The translations under genes were made by a program, and so were the position numbers. A stretch of DNA of 64,000 nucleotides from assembly GCA_021776825.1 (NCBI GenBank), contig JAJFFG010000004.1, forward strand, positions 1 to 64,000, read 5' to 3'. This DNA comes from Planctomycetota bacterium. GTDB lineage: Bacteria > Planctomycetota > JAJSAM01 > JAJVHW01. Below the pieces are notes generated by a model. That model ran no database searches. It was not told the DNA's origin and saw only the letters and a program-made list of their open reading frames with translations. Positions 47,719 to 57,532 of the stretch are shown here, one piece after another (position 1 is the stretch's first letter; every line of letters begins with the position of its first letter).

Positions 47719-47746
47719 AACATACCTGCGCTGTCTGGCGGGTCAA
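47719..47746 (-). promoter_or_regulatory. Sigma-70-type promoter of initiator tRNA
   Basis: TTGACC (-35, 47741-47746) and TATGTT (-10, 47719-47724) on the minus strand are 16 bp apart. The expected start leaves about 28 nt before the mature tRNA. Confidence 0.6.
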
Positions 47747-47805
47747 CGAATCCGTCGAGCCGTTCGGCGGGTTCTGACGGGACTATCTGGAGAGGGGCTC
47801 GGCTC

Positions 47806-48459
47806 GTGCGAAATCGTTCGTCCAGGGGCGGCTGGGTGCCGGCCTCGATGCCGGGACTGGTGGTGCCCGGTTCCGAGCTGGCAGGACCGGCGGACTGGTC
47901 GCGCGTCTTCGGCCGGACGGCGCCGTTGACCGTGGAGATCGGGTTCGGGAAGGACACGTTCCTCCTGGAGCAGGCGGCTGAGCATCCCGACCGCGACCAC
48001 GTCGGAGTCGAGCGTGATCCGCACCGCGTGGAGCTGTTCCTCGAGCGTGCGGCCAAGCGCGGCCTGACGAACGTGCGCGCCCTCCCGGTGTCGGCAGAGC
48101 TCGCGCTCGGCAGTTGCTTCGCCGATTGCGCCGTCCACGAGCTGCACGTCTACTTTCCCGATCCATGGCCGAAGGACCGGCACGCACGGAATCGACTGGT
48201 CCAACCCTGGTTCGCACGGGAGGTCGAGCGCGTCCTCACCGCGGATGGCGTGCTGTTCCTCGCCACCGACGCTCGACCGTATCGAGACCAAATGCTCGAC
48301 GTGCTCGGCGCTGCGGGGTTCACGAGCCTGCTTGCCGAGGGGCCCAGCCAGAACGCCGCGTTGCTCGGTCACGCGACGCGCTTCGAGCAACTCTGGCGCG
48401 AGCGCGGGCGCGAGATCCACCACATGCTGTTCCGCGTCGGAGGTCGCGCGGGCCGCTGA
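47806..48459 (+). CDS. trmB: tRNA (guanine-N7-)-methyltransferase
   Basis: SAM-dependent enzyme of 217 residues that makes m7G46 in tRNA. VEIGFGKDTFLLEQA is the SAM-binding loop, VGVERDPHRVELFLERAAKR the second motif, and ELHVYFPDPWPKDRHARNRL the family signature. GTG at 47806 is chosen because GGAGAGG lies 8-9 nt upstream and it gives the usual Arg-rich N-terminus; ATG 47848 is a weaker alternative. Followed after 23 bp by the HIT gene. Confidence 0.92.
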   Translation: MRNRSSRGGWVPASMPGLVVPGSELAGPADWSRVFGRTAPLTVEIGFGKDTFLLEQAAEHPDRDHVGVERDPHRVELFLERAAKRGLTNVRALPVSAELALGSCFADCAVHELHVYFPDPWPKDRHARNRLVQPWFAREVERVLTADGVLFLATDARPYRDQMLDVLGAAGFTSLLAEGPSQNAALLGHATRFEQLWRERGREIHHMLFRVGGRAGR

Positions 48460-48470
48460 GTGCGGCCTGC

Positions 48471-48476
48471 TACCTT
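48471..48476 (+). promoter_or_regulatory. TACCTT -10-like box, leaderless start of HIT gene
   Basis: TACCTT is followed by 6 nt and the GTG at 48483, just after the trmB stop. Confidence 0.5.
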
Positions 48477-48482
48477 CGCGGC

Positions 48483-49082
48483 GTGGAGCGATTGTGGAGT
48501 CCGTGGAGGTTCGCGTACGTGAGCGGTGAACGCGGCGACGGCTGTGCCTTCTGCGACGCGCTCAAGCGGCAGGACGGGCCGGAGAACCTCATCGTGCTCC
48601 GCGAGCCGGATGCCATGCTCGTGCTCAACAAGTACCCCTACAACTCCGGTCACTGCATGGTCGTGCCGCGGCGCCACGTCACCGCGCTCTCCGAGCTCTC
48701 GGTCGAGGAGACGGCGGCCACCTGGGGGCTCGTCGCGCGCGTCTCGGACGTGCTGCAGGGCTCGTTGGGGGCGCATGGCGTGAACGTCGGCGTGAACCTC
48801 GGTGGGGCCGCGGGGGGCAGCATCGAGCACCTTCACGTGCACCTCGTGCCGCGGTGGGTGGGCGACACGAACTTCCTGCCGGTCATCGGAGGCGCCAAGG
48901 TCCTGGTCGAGCTGCTGGAGCAGACGTACGCGCGCTTCCGCAGTGCTCTCCAGGACAGCGCGTTCGGGGACGGTGCTCTTGGCGACGGTGCTACGGCGGA
49001 CAGTGCCAGTGCGGACAGTGCCAGTGCGGACAGTGCGTCCGTGGACAGTGCGTCCGTGGAACCGGGCGAGGAGAGCGAGTGA
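48483..49082 (+). CDS. HIT-family hydrolase with DSASA repeat tail
   Basis: A 199-residue histidine-triad protein. It begins VERLWSPWRFAYVSG, typical of the Ap4A-phosphorylase-like HIT group, with CAFC (zinc-type site), NKYPYNSGHCMVVPRRHV and the triad HLHVHLVPRW. These enzymes cleave dinucleotide polyphosphates or AMP conjugates. The last 40 residues are a low-complexity acidic tail made by seven 15-bp repeats. It overlaps the TPR gene by 4 nt (GTGA). Start GTG with TACCTT box upstream. Confidence 0.9.
   Translation: MERLWSPWRFAYVSGERGDGCAFCDALKRQDGPENLIVLREPDAMLVLNKYPYNSGHCMVVPRRHVTALSELSVEETAATWGLVARVSDVLQGSLGAHGVNVGVNLGGAAGGSIEHLHVHLVPRWVGDTNFLPVIGGAKVLVELLEQTYARFRSALQDSAFGDGALGDGATADSASADSASADSASVDSASVEPGEESE
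48954..49058 (+). repeat. Coding tandem repeat, 7 x 15 bp (DSASA units)
   Basis: Seven 15-bp units from GACAGCGCGTTCGGG to GACAGTGCGTCCGTG encode DSAFG-DGALG-DGATA-DSASA-DSASA-DSASV-DSASV. The last four are nearly identical, so expansion is recent. Confidence 0.85.
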
Positions 49083-52000
49083 GCGGCGGCGGTCGCCAGC
49101 GACGCAAGAGTCGCGCGCGCAAGAAGCGCAAGGCGATGCTCGTGCGCGCGCGCAAGCCGGTGCTCATCGGGCTGGGCGTGGCCATCCTGATCGTGGCCAA
49201 CATCTGGGTGTTCCGGCGCCAGTTCCCGTCAGCCGCGCGCCGAGCCAACGCTGCGTACGACACGGGGTTGCGCGCGTTCGTCCAGGGTGACGATGCCGCC
49301 GCCGAGAGGGACTTGCGCGCCTGCCTCGATGCCGCCCCGCGCCGCGCGTCGGCGCGGACGTTGCTCGCGATGACGCTGGCCCGTTCGGGGCGCGCGGACG
49401 AGGCGATGGTCCTGTTGGAGAGCGTGGGTGCCGGCTCCGCAACCGCCGACCAGACCCTCGTGCTCACTGCGGAGCTCCTGCTTCGGGACGACGACTTCGC
49501 CAACGCTCTCCAGGTCCTTCGTCGTGCAACGGCGACCGAGCCAACCCCGGCGATTGCCCACCGCATGCTCGGCCACGTTCTCGCTCGCACGGGCGATCGC
49601 GAGGGGGCGCTCGCGGCGCTGACAGTGGCGGTCGCTACGGATCGGAACTCGCTGCGAGCGTGGCTCGAACTCGGTGATGTGCGACTGGCGAGCGCGTTCG
49701 ACACTGGCTCACGCCGCGATCGCCAAGGCGCTCTCGACGCCTACACAGCCGCAGAGCGGCTCGCACGCGAACGACTGAAGAGATCGAGCGATCCGCTCGC
49801 GCGACTCGCGCTGGCAAAGGCCGTGGCGGGCGCCATCCGCTCCGGAGGGGAGGGGCGGATCGCGGACGCCGCCGAGGAGCTCGGCGGCCTGGTCGCTTCG
49901 GCGGAGGATCCCGACGAGGCGCGCCTGACGCTGGCAGAGTTCCATCGACGCGTGGGCGACCTCGGCGCCGCGCGCGATGTTCTCGAGCGAGCCCTCCGCG
50001 CACGACGCCAGCCTGATGTGTTCCTGGCCCTCTCGCAGGTGCACGCGGAACTCGGCAGCATCGATGAGGCCTTCGGCTCGCTGCGCCAGGGACTGCGCGA
50101 ACACCCCGCCGCGGCGGATCTCCACGCGCGGTTGGCGAAGCAGTTGATCGCGGACGGCCGCAACGACGCGGCGGCGACGGCTCTCGACACCGCCGTGGCG
50201 GAATGCGGTACGGGCGTCCGCTGGACCGAACTCCGAGGCGACCTCGCTCGCTCCCGAGCCCGCGTCGCTGAGGACGGTGGCGACACCGTCACGGCGGCGG
50301 ATCAACGCCGCGAGGCACTCGCGCAGTTCCGCGAGGCCGTCCGCCAGCGGCCGCGCTCGATGCCGCTCCGCAAGAAGCTGGCGGCCGAAGTTCTCGAGGG
50401 CGGCGGCACGCGCGTCGACGCGACGGCTGACGATCTCGCCGAGGCGCGTTCGTTCCTCGAAGACGTCACGCGCATCAATCCCGGAGATCCCGAGGCGGCG
50501 GCGTGGCTCGCGCAGCTGTTCCTCTCTGAGGGCGATGCCGCGGCGGCGCTTGCCCTCCTCCAGCCGTTCGTGCAGGACCCGGATGCCGACGTTCCGATCA
50601 ACCTCCTCCGCGTGCTCGGCGCCGCACACCAGCGACGCGGTGAGCTCGTCCGTGCGGCCGACATCTACCTGCGCGCCCTCGATCGTCTGACGTTGCGCGT
50701 CGATCCGAGTCTCAGGGACGACCGACGGGCTCCCGCGGAGGACTGGATACGCACCGTGGAGACGTGCCTCGAAGGCGGCTACGTCGACCTGGCCAGTGCG
50801 TACGCCAAGGACGCCGCGGCGGCCTGGCCGGGGCGCCTCGAGCTCCCTCTGCTTCTGGCTCGCGCACAGCGTCGGTTGGAACGCTTCGAGCCGGCCGTCG
50901 AGACGCTGCGCGCGGCGGTTGTGCAGTTCCCGGACGAGCTGGCGGCGCGGAGTGCGCTCGCTGCGACGTTGGTGGCGTCGGGAGATCCCGAAGCGGCGGA
51001 GGCGACGCTGCGCACCGCAACAGAGGATCTGCCTGGCGATGCCGCCGATCTGCTTCTGCTCGATCTGATCGGCCGCCAACGCAGTGTCGACGAGGCCGAG
51101 CAGGGGCTCCGCGCGCTGCTCGATGCGAGTGCCGAGCCGAACACCGTGCGTCTCGCGCTGGTGCGCCTCCACTTGGCCGCACGACCGCCCCAGGTTGATC
51201 TGGCGCGCGCCGAGATCGAGCAGATCGCCGCCGGCGGCGGTGCGCGTGCGGACGTGCTGCTCCGGACGGCCGAGATCACGCTGCTCGACGTCGCGGCCGG
51301 CCGCGCCGCCGCCGAGAGCGCGCGCTCCGCGATCGAGGCGTTCCGGCGCGCCGGAGGCAGCGCGGCGGACGTCAGCTACCTCGAAGCGAAACGACTGCTC
51401 GCCCTCGGGCGCGACGACGAGGCCCGACAGCGACTCGAGGCATGGCAGCGCGCCGGCGACGTGCACCCGGCGGGGCTCTGTCATCTCGCGCTCGCTCGGC
51501 GACGGCTCGACGATCTCGACGGCGCGCGCGACGCTCTCGAGGCGGCCCGCCGGCTGGCTCCCGAGGACCCGGTGCTCGTCGGTGAGTTGGACAGACTGGG
51601 GGGCCGCCTGGCCCTCGCGGCGTTCGCGCGGGGCGAACCGGGTGAAGCCGTCTTGGTGCTCTCCGGGATCACTGCCGAGCGACGCGATGGCGGTGCCGCG
51701 AAGCTCCTCGCTGCGGCCCGCTTGGCGACGGGCGCGCGTGCTGAAGCTCTCGATCTGGCGCAGTTGATCGAGGACCAGGCTGCCGCCGATCCCCAGGGTG
51801 CCGGCGACCCATTGATCCGACGCCTGATCGCCGCCGGGACGCTGCTCGGGGGACGCTCCGACGACCTCGCGGCCGCCCGCAGCCGCTACGCGACCCTCGT
51901 CGACGGGCCGGGTTCGGACGACGCTGCCTCGGCGTCGCTCGCCGGTCTCGAGTTGGCGCACGACGCATCGGGCGCGTTGGAACGCTTCCGAACCGTCGTG

Positions 52001-52981
52001 GATGCGACGGGCGATCCCGGGGCGACGTTGGGGGCGGTGACGGCGCTCGTCACTCTCGACCGCGTCGACGAGGCGCCCGGAGTGGTCACCGCCGCACTGG
52101 CGCGGCGACCGAACGATGCCCCGCTCCTCACGCTGCAGGGCGACGTCCTCCTGCACCTCGATCGTCCGGCGGAAGCCGCTGCGGCGTACTCCGCGGCGTT
52201 GCGCGCGGCGCCTCCGACGCTCGCTCCGTTGCTCGGAGCAGCGGCGTCGCTCGCCGCTTCCGGCGCGCTCGACGCGGCTCGAGAGCTCCTGACGCTGCAC
52301 GCCGATCAGTTGGCGTCGTCCGCGGCTGCCTGGACGGCACTGGCTGACCTGCATCTTCGCGTCGGCGATCGGGAGGCCGCGGGCCACGCGATTGCGAAGG
52401 CGCGAGCGGCAGATCCGAAACACCCGCTGGCGCTCTATCTCGCCGGGCGACTGGCGGAGCACGAGGGAGACCTCCCGGCCGCGCGGCGACTCTACGGTGC
52501 GGCGATCGACGGGACGCCCCCGACCGCCGACGCGCTGGCGCGCCGCGCCGCGCTGCTGCGCGCACCGGGCGAACTGGCATCCGCGCTGGAGTTGTTGCGC
52601 GAGGCCCTCGCGCTGCGGCCGGACGATCCCGTCCTCCTGAACAACTTCGCGCTGCTCCTCGCGCGCGACCCGGACCGTCTGTCACAAGCCGTCACGTTCG
52701 CGCGTTCGGCCCACGACAAGGCGCCGAAGCACCCGGCCGTCTCCGACACCTACGGCTGGCTCCTTGTGCGCTCCGGTCAGCCCGAGGCCGCGCTGCCGCA
52801 CCTGCGACGGGCGGCAGAGAAGCTCGCCGAGGTCGCCGAGGTTCAGTACCACGCTGGGGTTGCGGCGGCACGTGTCGGCGAGGCCGACGAGGCGCGTCAA
52901 CTCCTGCGTCGGGCGCTCGGCGCCGGGCTGGATGAGGGCGAGTCCGCCGCCGCTCGGCGCATCCTCGACGGCCTCAGGTAG
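49079..52981 (+). CDS. Large TPR-repeat membrane-anchored protein
   Basis: A 1,300-residue protein. A basic N-terminus and one helix (VLIGLGVAILIVANIWVF, about 29-46) anchor it. The rest is helical TPR-type repeats throughout, for example AERDLRACLDAAPRRASART, AIAHRMLGHVLARTGDREGA, and at the end LLNNFALLLARDPDRLSQAV, HPAVSDTYGWLLVRSGQPEA. It resembles the large TPR proteins of exopolysaccharide/PEP-CTERM systems, but is not a lipoprotein. It converges on a PEP-CTERM gene with an 8-bp overlap of the 3' ends. Scaffold role inferred. Confidence 0.85.
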   Translation: MSGGGRQRRKSRARKKRKAMLVRARKPVLIGLGVAILIVANIWVFRRQFPSAARRANAAYDTGLRAFVQGDDAAAERDLRACLDAAPRRASARTLLAMTLARSGRADEAMVLLESVGAGSATADQTLVLTAELLLRDDDFANALQVLRRATATEPTPAIAHRMLGHVLARTGDREGALAALTVAVATDRNSLRAWLELGDVRLASAFDTGSRRDRQGALDAYTAAERLARERLKRSSDPLARLALAKAVAGAIRSGGEGRIADAAEELGGLVASAEDPDEARLTLAEFHRRVGDLGAARDVLERALRARRQPDVFLALSQVHAELGSIDEAFGSLRQGLREHPAAADLHARLAKQLIADGRNDAAATALDTAVAECGTGVRWTELRGDLARSRARVAEDGGDTVTAADQRREALAQFREAVRQRPRSMPLRKKLAAEVLEGGGTRVDATADDLAEARSFLEDVTRINPGDPEAAAWLAQLFLSEGDAAAALALLQPFVQDPDADVPINLLRVLGAAHQRRGELVRAADIYLRALDRLTLRVDPSLRDDRRAPAEDWIRTVETCLEGGYVDLASAYAKDAAAAWPGRLELPLLLARAQRRLERFEPAVETLRAAVVQFPDELAARSALAATLVASGDPEAAEATLRTATEDLPGDAADLLLLDLIGRQRSVDEAEQGLRALLDASAEPNTVRLALVRLHLAARPPQVDLARAEIEQIAAGGGARADVLLRTAEITLLDVAAGRAAAESARSAIEAFRRAGGSAADVSYLEAKRLLALGRDDEARQRLEAWQRAGDVHPAGLCHLALARRRLDDLDGARDALEAARRLAPEDPVLVGELDRLGGRLALAAFARGEPGEAVLVLSGITAERRDGGAAKLLAAARLATGARAEALDLAQLIEDQAAADPQGAGDPLIRRLIAAGTLLGGRSDDLAAARSRYATLVDGPGSDDAASASLAGLELAHDASGALERFRTVVDATGDPGATLGAVTALVTLDRVDEAPGVVTAALARRPNDAPLLTLQGDVLLHLDRPAEAAAAYSAALRAAPPTLAPLLGAAASLAASGALDAARELLTLHADQLASSAAAWTALADLHLRVGDREAAGHAIAKARAADPKHPLALYLAGRLAEHEGDLPAARRLYGAAIDGTPPTADALARRAALLRAPGELASALELLREALALRPDDPVLLNNFALLLARDPDRLSQAVTFARSAHDKAPKHPAVSDTYGWLLVRSGQPEAALPHLRRAAEKLAEVAEVQYHAGVAAARVGEADEARQLLRRALGAGLDEGESAAARRILDGLR

Positions 52982-53645
52982 CGCGGGCGCGGCGCCGACG
53001 CCGCCGTAGCACGAGGCCGACGAGTCCGGTGAGACCCGCAGCGAACAGGGCCAGTGTTCCCGGCTCCGGGACGTAGACCACCTGAGCGACAATCTCATCG
53101 CCGAAGTTGCCGGCGAGACGGATCGGATTGCGGTCGGCGGCCACCAGATCGAAACGCGTGCGGCTGGCCGTGCCTGTCACGCGCAGCGCTCCGAGCGCCG
53201 GACCGGACTGGGCCGTGGGCGCGAACGTGTCGACCGTGATCGCGAACGCCGTCTCGGCGTCGTCGCGCACCGCTGCGATCGCCGTGAAGCGCGCCCCGGG
53301 CAGCGTGGCGGCGAATGGGCTCGGGTCGTGGATCAGGAGCTCTCCGGTCGCTGCGTCGAGCGACACGATCGGAGGGGCCGACCGCGTGAGGGCATCCGCC
53401 AGGGCCGAGACGAACGGAACCGTGCGGCCCTCCGGCTGGCCGAGCCAGGCCGCGAGCGAGTCGCGCGCGCCGGAAGCGTCGGCTGTCGATGCTCCCGGGC
53501 CGCGGTCGGGGATCGGGATCTCCGTCGCGTGAGCGGGCGCCGCGGCCAGTGCTACGACGGCCAGTGCTACGACGGCCGGCACGACGAGCGCCAGAGCGTA
53601 GAGGCTCGTTGCTCGTCCTATCCCAGTCCGTCGTTGCGCGCCCAT
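52974..53645 (-). CDS. PEP-CTERM sorting-domain protein
   Basis: A 223-residue exported protein. Signal peptide about residues 10-40 (PAVVALAVVALAAAPAHA, containing a 15-bp duplication). The C-terminus is the PEP-CTERM tripartite signal: VPEPGTLALF, a hydrophobic helix and RRRRRRARAT. Such proteins are cut and attached by exosortase (EpsH/XrtA), not seen in this window. The middle is beta-rich with no known domain. It follows mutS by 10 bp, and its -10 box TAGCCT overlaps the mutS stop codon. Confidence 0.88.
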   Translation of the reverse strand: MGAQRRTGIGRATSLYALALVVPAVVALAVVALAAAPAHATEIPIPDRGPGASTADASGARDSLAAWLGQPEGRTVPFVSALADALTRSAPPIVSLDAATGELLIHDPSPFAATLPGARFTAIAAVRDDAETAFAITVDTFAPTAQSGPALGALRVTGTASRTRFDLVAADRNPIRLAGNFGDEIVAQVVYVPEPGTLALFAAGLTGLVGLVLRRRRRRARAT

Positions 53646-53652
53646 GGCGCGC

Positions 53653-53658
53653 AGGCTA
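53653..53658 (-). promoter_or_regulatory. TAGCCT -10-like box overlapping the mutS stop
   Basis: TAGCCT on the minus strand is followed by 7 nt and the ATG at 53645. Its TAG is the mutS stop codon. Confidence 0.5.
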
Positions 53659-56256
53659 CTCGACGCGCTCGCGCCAGCGTGCGAGCAGGTTGAGGGCGTC
53701 CAGCGGGGTCAACCGATCGAGGTCGAGACCGCGCAGTTCCTCGGCGAGCGGCTCTTCGGCCGGCCCGAACAGCGAGAGCTGCCGATCGGTCGCCGCCGGA
53801 ACGGGCATCGGTGCCGTGCTGCGCGCGGACTCGAGCCCGGCGAGCACACCCCGCGCGCGCTCCACGACATCTGCTGGTAGGCCCGCGAGGCGTGCCACGT
53901 GAATGCCGTACGAGCGGTCGGTGCCGCCCTCCTCGATCCGACGCAGGAACACGATCCGATCACCGCGCTCCCGTACGGCGACGCGATAGTTGCGGACGGC
54001 ATCGCCGAGCACGTCAGACGCCGCCGGGAGCTGGGTCAGCTCGTGGTAGTGCGTCGCGAAGAGCGTCCGGCAGCGCGTCGTGGCGGCGAGGTGCTCGGTG
54101 ATCGACCAGGCGAGCGCCACACCGTCGTACGTGCTCGTCCCGCGGCCCACCTCGTCGAGGATCACCAGCGAGCGTGCCGACGCATGATGGAGGATCGCGG
54201 CGGTCTCCATCATCTCGACCATGAACGTCGAGCGACCGCGCGAGATGTCGTCGCTGGCGCCGACGCGGGCCATGATCCGGTCGACGCGGCCGATGTGAGC
54301 CGTCGTCGCCGGGACGAACGAGCCCGTGTGTGCGAGCAATGTGAGCAGCGCCACCTGGCGGATGTAGGTCGACTTACCGGCCATGTTCGGGCCGGTCACG
54401 AGCGCGACGCGGACGCCGTCCGCATCGAGGTTCACATCGTTCGGCACGAAGGGCTCGTCGGTCGCCGCGGCATCGAGGACCGGGTGCCGACCGGCGCGGA
54501 TGTCGAGCACGCCGCTCTCGTCGAGCGTCGGCCGGATCCAGCCGCCGGACGCCGCGCAATGCGCGAACGCGGCGAGCGAGTCGAGGTCGGCGAGAGCCGA
54601 CGCCGTCGTCTGGATGCGCTCCACCTCCTTGGACGCTGCGGCGCGCAGGGCCAGGAACAGTCGCTCCTCGATCTCCTTGGCCCGGTCGTCGGCCGTCAGG
54701 ACCTGGGACTCGATCTCCTTCAGCTCCGGCGTGATGTAGCGCTCGACGTTCTTCAGCGTCTGCCGGCGCGTGTAGTCGTCGGGGACCTTCTCGATCTGGC
54801 CGCGGCTGACCTCGATGAAGTAGCCGAACACCGACGTGTAGCCGACGCGCAGGTTGCTGATCCCGGTGCGCTCCGACTCACGCGCCTGGAGCGCCGCCAG
54901 CACGTCCTTCGCACCCTTGGCGAGGCTGCGCACCTCGTCGAGTTCGGCGTCGACGCCCGCGCGGATGATCCCGCCGTCACGGATCGTGATCGGGGCGGCA
55001 TCCACGATCGTCGACACGATCAGTTCGCAGAGTTCCGGCAGCGGGTCCGCGGTGTCGCGCGCACGTTGGAGCGCCGGGGCCGCGATGTTGGCGAGGAGTT
55101 CACGGACGCGCGGAACGGCGGCGAGCGAGCGTCCGAGCGCCAGCATGTCGCGCGGCGAGGCGCGCCCGGTGGCGACGCGGGCGGCGAGTCGTTCGAGGTC
55201 ATGGACGTCGGAGAGCGCCGTGCCCAGGTCGTCGCGCAGAACCGATTGTTCGACGAGCTCGGCGACGGCGTCCTGGCGTCGATGGACCTCGGTCGGCGCC
55301 GCGAGCGGCGTGACGAGCCAGCTGCGCAGCCGGCGTGCGCCCATGGAGGTTCGCGTCCGATCGACGACAGAGAGCAGCGTGCCCTCTCGGCCACCGTCTC
55401 GCTGGTTGGCGACGACCTCGAGACAGCGCAGCGTGACGCGATCGACGACCAGGTGCTCCTCGTCGCGATACAGCCGGGGTGGCCGCAGGTGCGGGAGCGC
55501 GGTCTTCTGCGTCTCGGCCAGATACGAGAGGAGCACGCCCGCCGCGCCGATGGCGGGGCCGACGTCGTCGAGGCCGAAGCCACCGAGGTCCGCGACGCCG
55601 TAGTGCTCGCGGAGCGCGCGGTCGCCGTCCGCGACGTCGAAGCGCCACTCGGCCAGCTCCTGGCGGGGGGGGCCATCGAGCTGATCGAGTGCGGCAGCGA
55701 CGTCCGGACGTCGCGTCAGCATCTCGTCGGCGAGCAGCAGTTCGGCGGCTTCGATGCGCGAGAGCGCGTCGGCGAGGTTCTCGGCGATGACGTCCTGGAC
55801 CTGCATCTCGCCCGTCGACAGATCCACCCACGCGAGGCCGACCGCCCCGCGCAGGGCGCGACCCGACGGCGCGGTGATCGCGGCCAGGAAGTTGTTCCGA
55901 TCCCGCTGCAGGTCGCCGTCCTCGGTGAGCGTCCCCGGCGTGACGACGCGCACGACGGCACGGTCGACGAGACCCTTCGCGTGCTTGGCGTCCTCGATCT
56001 GCTCGCAGATCGCGACGCGGCGGCCGAGGCCGACCAGCCTGCGAAGGTAGGTGTCGACGGCCCGGACGGGCACGCCGGCCATCGGAACGCCGTCCCGGCG
56101 CGCGGTCAACGTGATGTCGAGCAGGCGCGAGGCCTCTTCCGCGTCCTCGTGGAACAGCTCGTAGAAGTCGCCCATGCGAAAGAAGAGGAGAGCCTCGGGG
56201 TGCTCACTCTTCGCGCGCTCGTACTGGCGCATGACGGGGGTGCGGGCGCGGACCAT
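53656..56256 (-). CDS. mutS: DNA mismatch repair protein MutS
   Basis: Mismatch-recognition ATPase of 866 residues, full length. The N-terminal mismatch domain has [17 protein letters not shown] (the Phe-x-Glu wedge), then connector, lever and clamp ([20 protein letters not shown]). ATPase: [13 protein letters not shown] (Walker A), [27 protein letters not shown] (Walker B). A C-terminal helix-turn-helix region ends the protein. Leaderless start: TACCAT 6 nt before the ATG. mutL is not in the window. Confidence 0.97.
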   Translation of the reverse strand: MVRARTPVMRQYERAKSEHPEALLFFRMGDFYELFHEDAEEASRLLDITLTARRDGVPMAGVPVRAVDTYLRRLVGLGRRVAICEQIEDAKHAKGLVDRAVVRVVTPGTLTEDGDLQRDRNNFLAAITAPSGRALRGAVGLAWVDLSTGEMQVQDVIAENLADALSRIEAAELLLADEMLTRRPDVAAALDQLDGPPRQELAEWRFDVADGDRALREHYGVADLGGFGLDDVGPAIGAAGVLLSYLAETQKTALPHLRPPRLYRDEEHLVVDRVTLRCLEVVANQRDGGREGTLLSVVDRTRTSMGARRLRSWLVTPLAAPTEVHRRQDAVAELVEQSVLRDDLGTALSDVHDLERLAARVATGRASPRDMLALGRSLAAVPRVRELLANIAAPALQRARDTADPLPELCELIVSTIVDAAPITIRDGGIIRAGVDAELDEVRSLAKGAKDVLAALQARESERTGISNLRVGYTSVFGYFIEVSRGQIEKVPDDYTRRQTLKNVERYITPELKEIESQVLTADDRAKEIEERLFLALRAAASKEVERIQTTASALADLDSLAAFAHCAASGGWIRPTLDESGVLDIRAGRHPVLDAAATDEPFVPNDVNLDADGVRVALVTGPNMAGKSTYIRQVALLTLLAHTGSFVPATTAHIGRVDRIMARVGASDDISRGRSTFMVEMMETAAILHHASARSLVILDEVGRGTSTYDGVALAWSITEHLAATTRCRTLFATHYHELTQLPAASDVLGDAVRNYRVAVRERGDRIVFLRRIEEGGTDRSYGIHVARLAGLPADVVERARGVLAGLESARSTAPMPVPAATDRQLSLFGPAEEPLAEELRGLDLDRLTPLDALNLLARWRERVE

Positions 56257-56262
56257 CCCCGG

Positions 56263-56268
56263 ATGGTA
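56263..56268 (-). promoter_or_regulatory. TACCAT -10-like box, leaderless start of mutS
   Basis: TACCAT on the minus strand is followed by 6 nt (CCGGGG) and the ATG at 56256. Confidence 0.55.
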
Positions 56269-56537
56269 TCGAGGCCGGACGACTCTCGGCGAGGAGCGAG
56301 GCAGGCAGCCGGGGGCCGGAGGTCGGCGGAGGGGTTTCGCGCACGTTCAACCGATCGCCCACAGCCTCGCTCCAGCCTTCGACGTGTCGATCCGCAACGA
56401 CGCTCTTGTCGATCCTGCGCAACATCGACCCCCGGATGGCGTCCAAGAGGGAGTGAGACTGAGGCTGAGCGTCCGGCACGCCGGGTGCTTGGCTGGGGTG
56501 TCCGAGAACCACTCTCCGAACCAGGGAATCACGTGTG

Positions 56538-57428
56538 ATGGACGATCCGAACGACCCCATGGACCAGATCTTGCCCGCCGAAGGGCCGGTGACGCCGCCT
56601 CCAGCGACGACCGTGCACGTGGCGCCTCCGCCTCCGCGCAAGACGTCGAGCTATCTCCTGCTGGGCGTGAACCTCTTGATCCTCGTCTTCGCCGTCGTCT
56701 GGGTCTGGTCCCGGATGCAGAACGGCGACGTCACCGATCCAGCTCTCGCCGCGGAGGGTGGCAACGCTGCCGATATCCGTAGCGGCATTGGCGCCGACGG
56801 CGTCGAGCGCGTGGTCGAGATGAAGTCCTACGATCGGGACCTGCCGACCCCTGGGTCCGGCCTCCAGCGTCGCAAGCGCGGCGCGCTCGTGCCCGATCGG
56901 ACGTTCACCTCGGCAGCCAGTCGCGACATCGTCGACGAGGGCCCGGTCGTGGCGATGACGCCCGAGACCCAGGCGGCACTGGCCGCAACCGAGCGGAACA
57001 TCGACACCGTCGGCGTCGAGTTGGAGGTCGTGCGAGCCATCAAGGGCGCGTACCCGAGCTCGACCGAGGGTGACAACCCGGACTCCGGAGCAAACCGAGG
57101 GATCGAGGCGCTCTACCAGGCTCTGATGGACGCCGGTCGCACGAGTGTCGAACAGATGCCCACGGGCGACACCGACGGCGATGGACGCACGGAGATCCTC
57201 GACTCGTGGGGGAACCCGCTCGTGTACTTCAACGCGCTGGACTACGCCGCGGCGGGTCAGGGGTGGGGCGCCGGTGCTGACGGGATCACCTCCAAGGTGT
57301 CTCGACGGCAGACCGGCGATGGCCGCGCCCATGCAGAGGAGCGCTTCCAGATCTGGAGCGCCGGGCCGAATGGCGTGAACGACGATGGTCGTCTCGACGA
57401 CATCACCTCCTGGGTGATCCGCGAGTAA
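56538..57428 (+). CDS. GspG-like (pseudopilin C-domain) membrane protein
   Basis: A 296-residue protein. One helix at about 38-57 (YLLLGVNLLILVFAVVWVW) is preceded by a proline-rich stretch, so it is a membrane anchor and not a true prepilin leader. The C-terminal 90 residues match the GspG pseudopilin globular part: MPTGDTDGDGRTEILDSWGN, PLVYFNAL and RFQIWSAGPNGVNDDGRLDD, including the Asp-rich calcium loop. Probably an envelope protein of secretion or adhesion type. The ATG at 56538 directly follows an in-frame GTG. Confidence 0.75.
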   Translation: MDDPNDPMDQILPAEGPVTPPPATTVHVAPPPPRKTSSYLLLGVNLLILVFAVVWVWSRMQNGDVTDPALAAEGGNAADIRSGIGADGVERVVEMKSYDRDLPTPGSGLQRRKRGALVPDRTFTSAASRDIVDEGPVVAMTPETQAALAATERNIDTVGVELEVVRAIKGAYPSSTEGDNPDSGANRGIEALYQALMDAGRTSVEQMPTGDTDGDGRTEILDSWGNPLVYFNALDYAAAGQGWGAGADGITSKVSRRQTGDGRAHAEERFQIWSAGPNGVNDDGRLDDITSWVIRE

Positions 57429-57462
57429 TCGACCCCCCGCCGCTCTCTCATAGCTCTCTCTC

Positions 57463-57492
57463 GGGCCGTTGTCAGCATGCTGGCAACGGCCC
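57463..57492. terminator. Long palindrome between GspG-like gene and selA
   Basis: A 30-bp hairpin: GGGCCGTTGTCAGCA / TGCTGGCAACGGCCC, 15-bp arms with one mismatch and almost no loop. It lies 34 bp after the GspG-like stop and is likely a terminator without a T run. Confidence 0.5.
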
Positions 57493-57519
57493 GCTCTCGT
57501 GGACGCCGCCTCGTGCGTC

Positions 57520-57525
57520 CATAAT
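57520..57525 (+). promoter_or_regulatory. CATAAT -10-like box of selA
   Basis: CATAAT is one base from the -10 consensus and is followed by 7 nt and the ATG at 57533, favouring this start over the ATG at 57524. It is a near match to the TANNNT pattern, not an exact one. Confidence 0.45.
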
Positions 57526-57532
57526 GCGCACG

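Noticed and set aside
49709..52462. 917-residue minus-strand reading frame
   Set aside because: Antisense to the TPR protein; Arg-rich and without motifs.
53899..56538. 879-residue plus-strand reading frame
   Set aside because: Antisense to mutS, which is complete and unmistakable.
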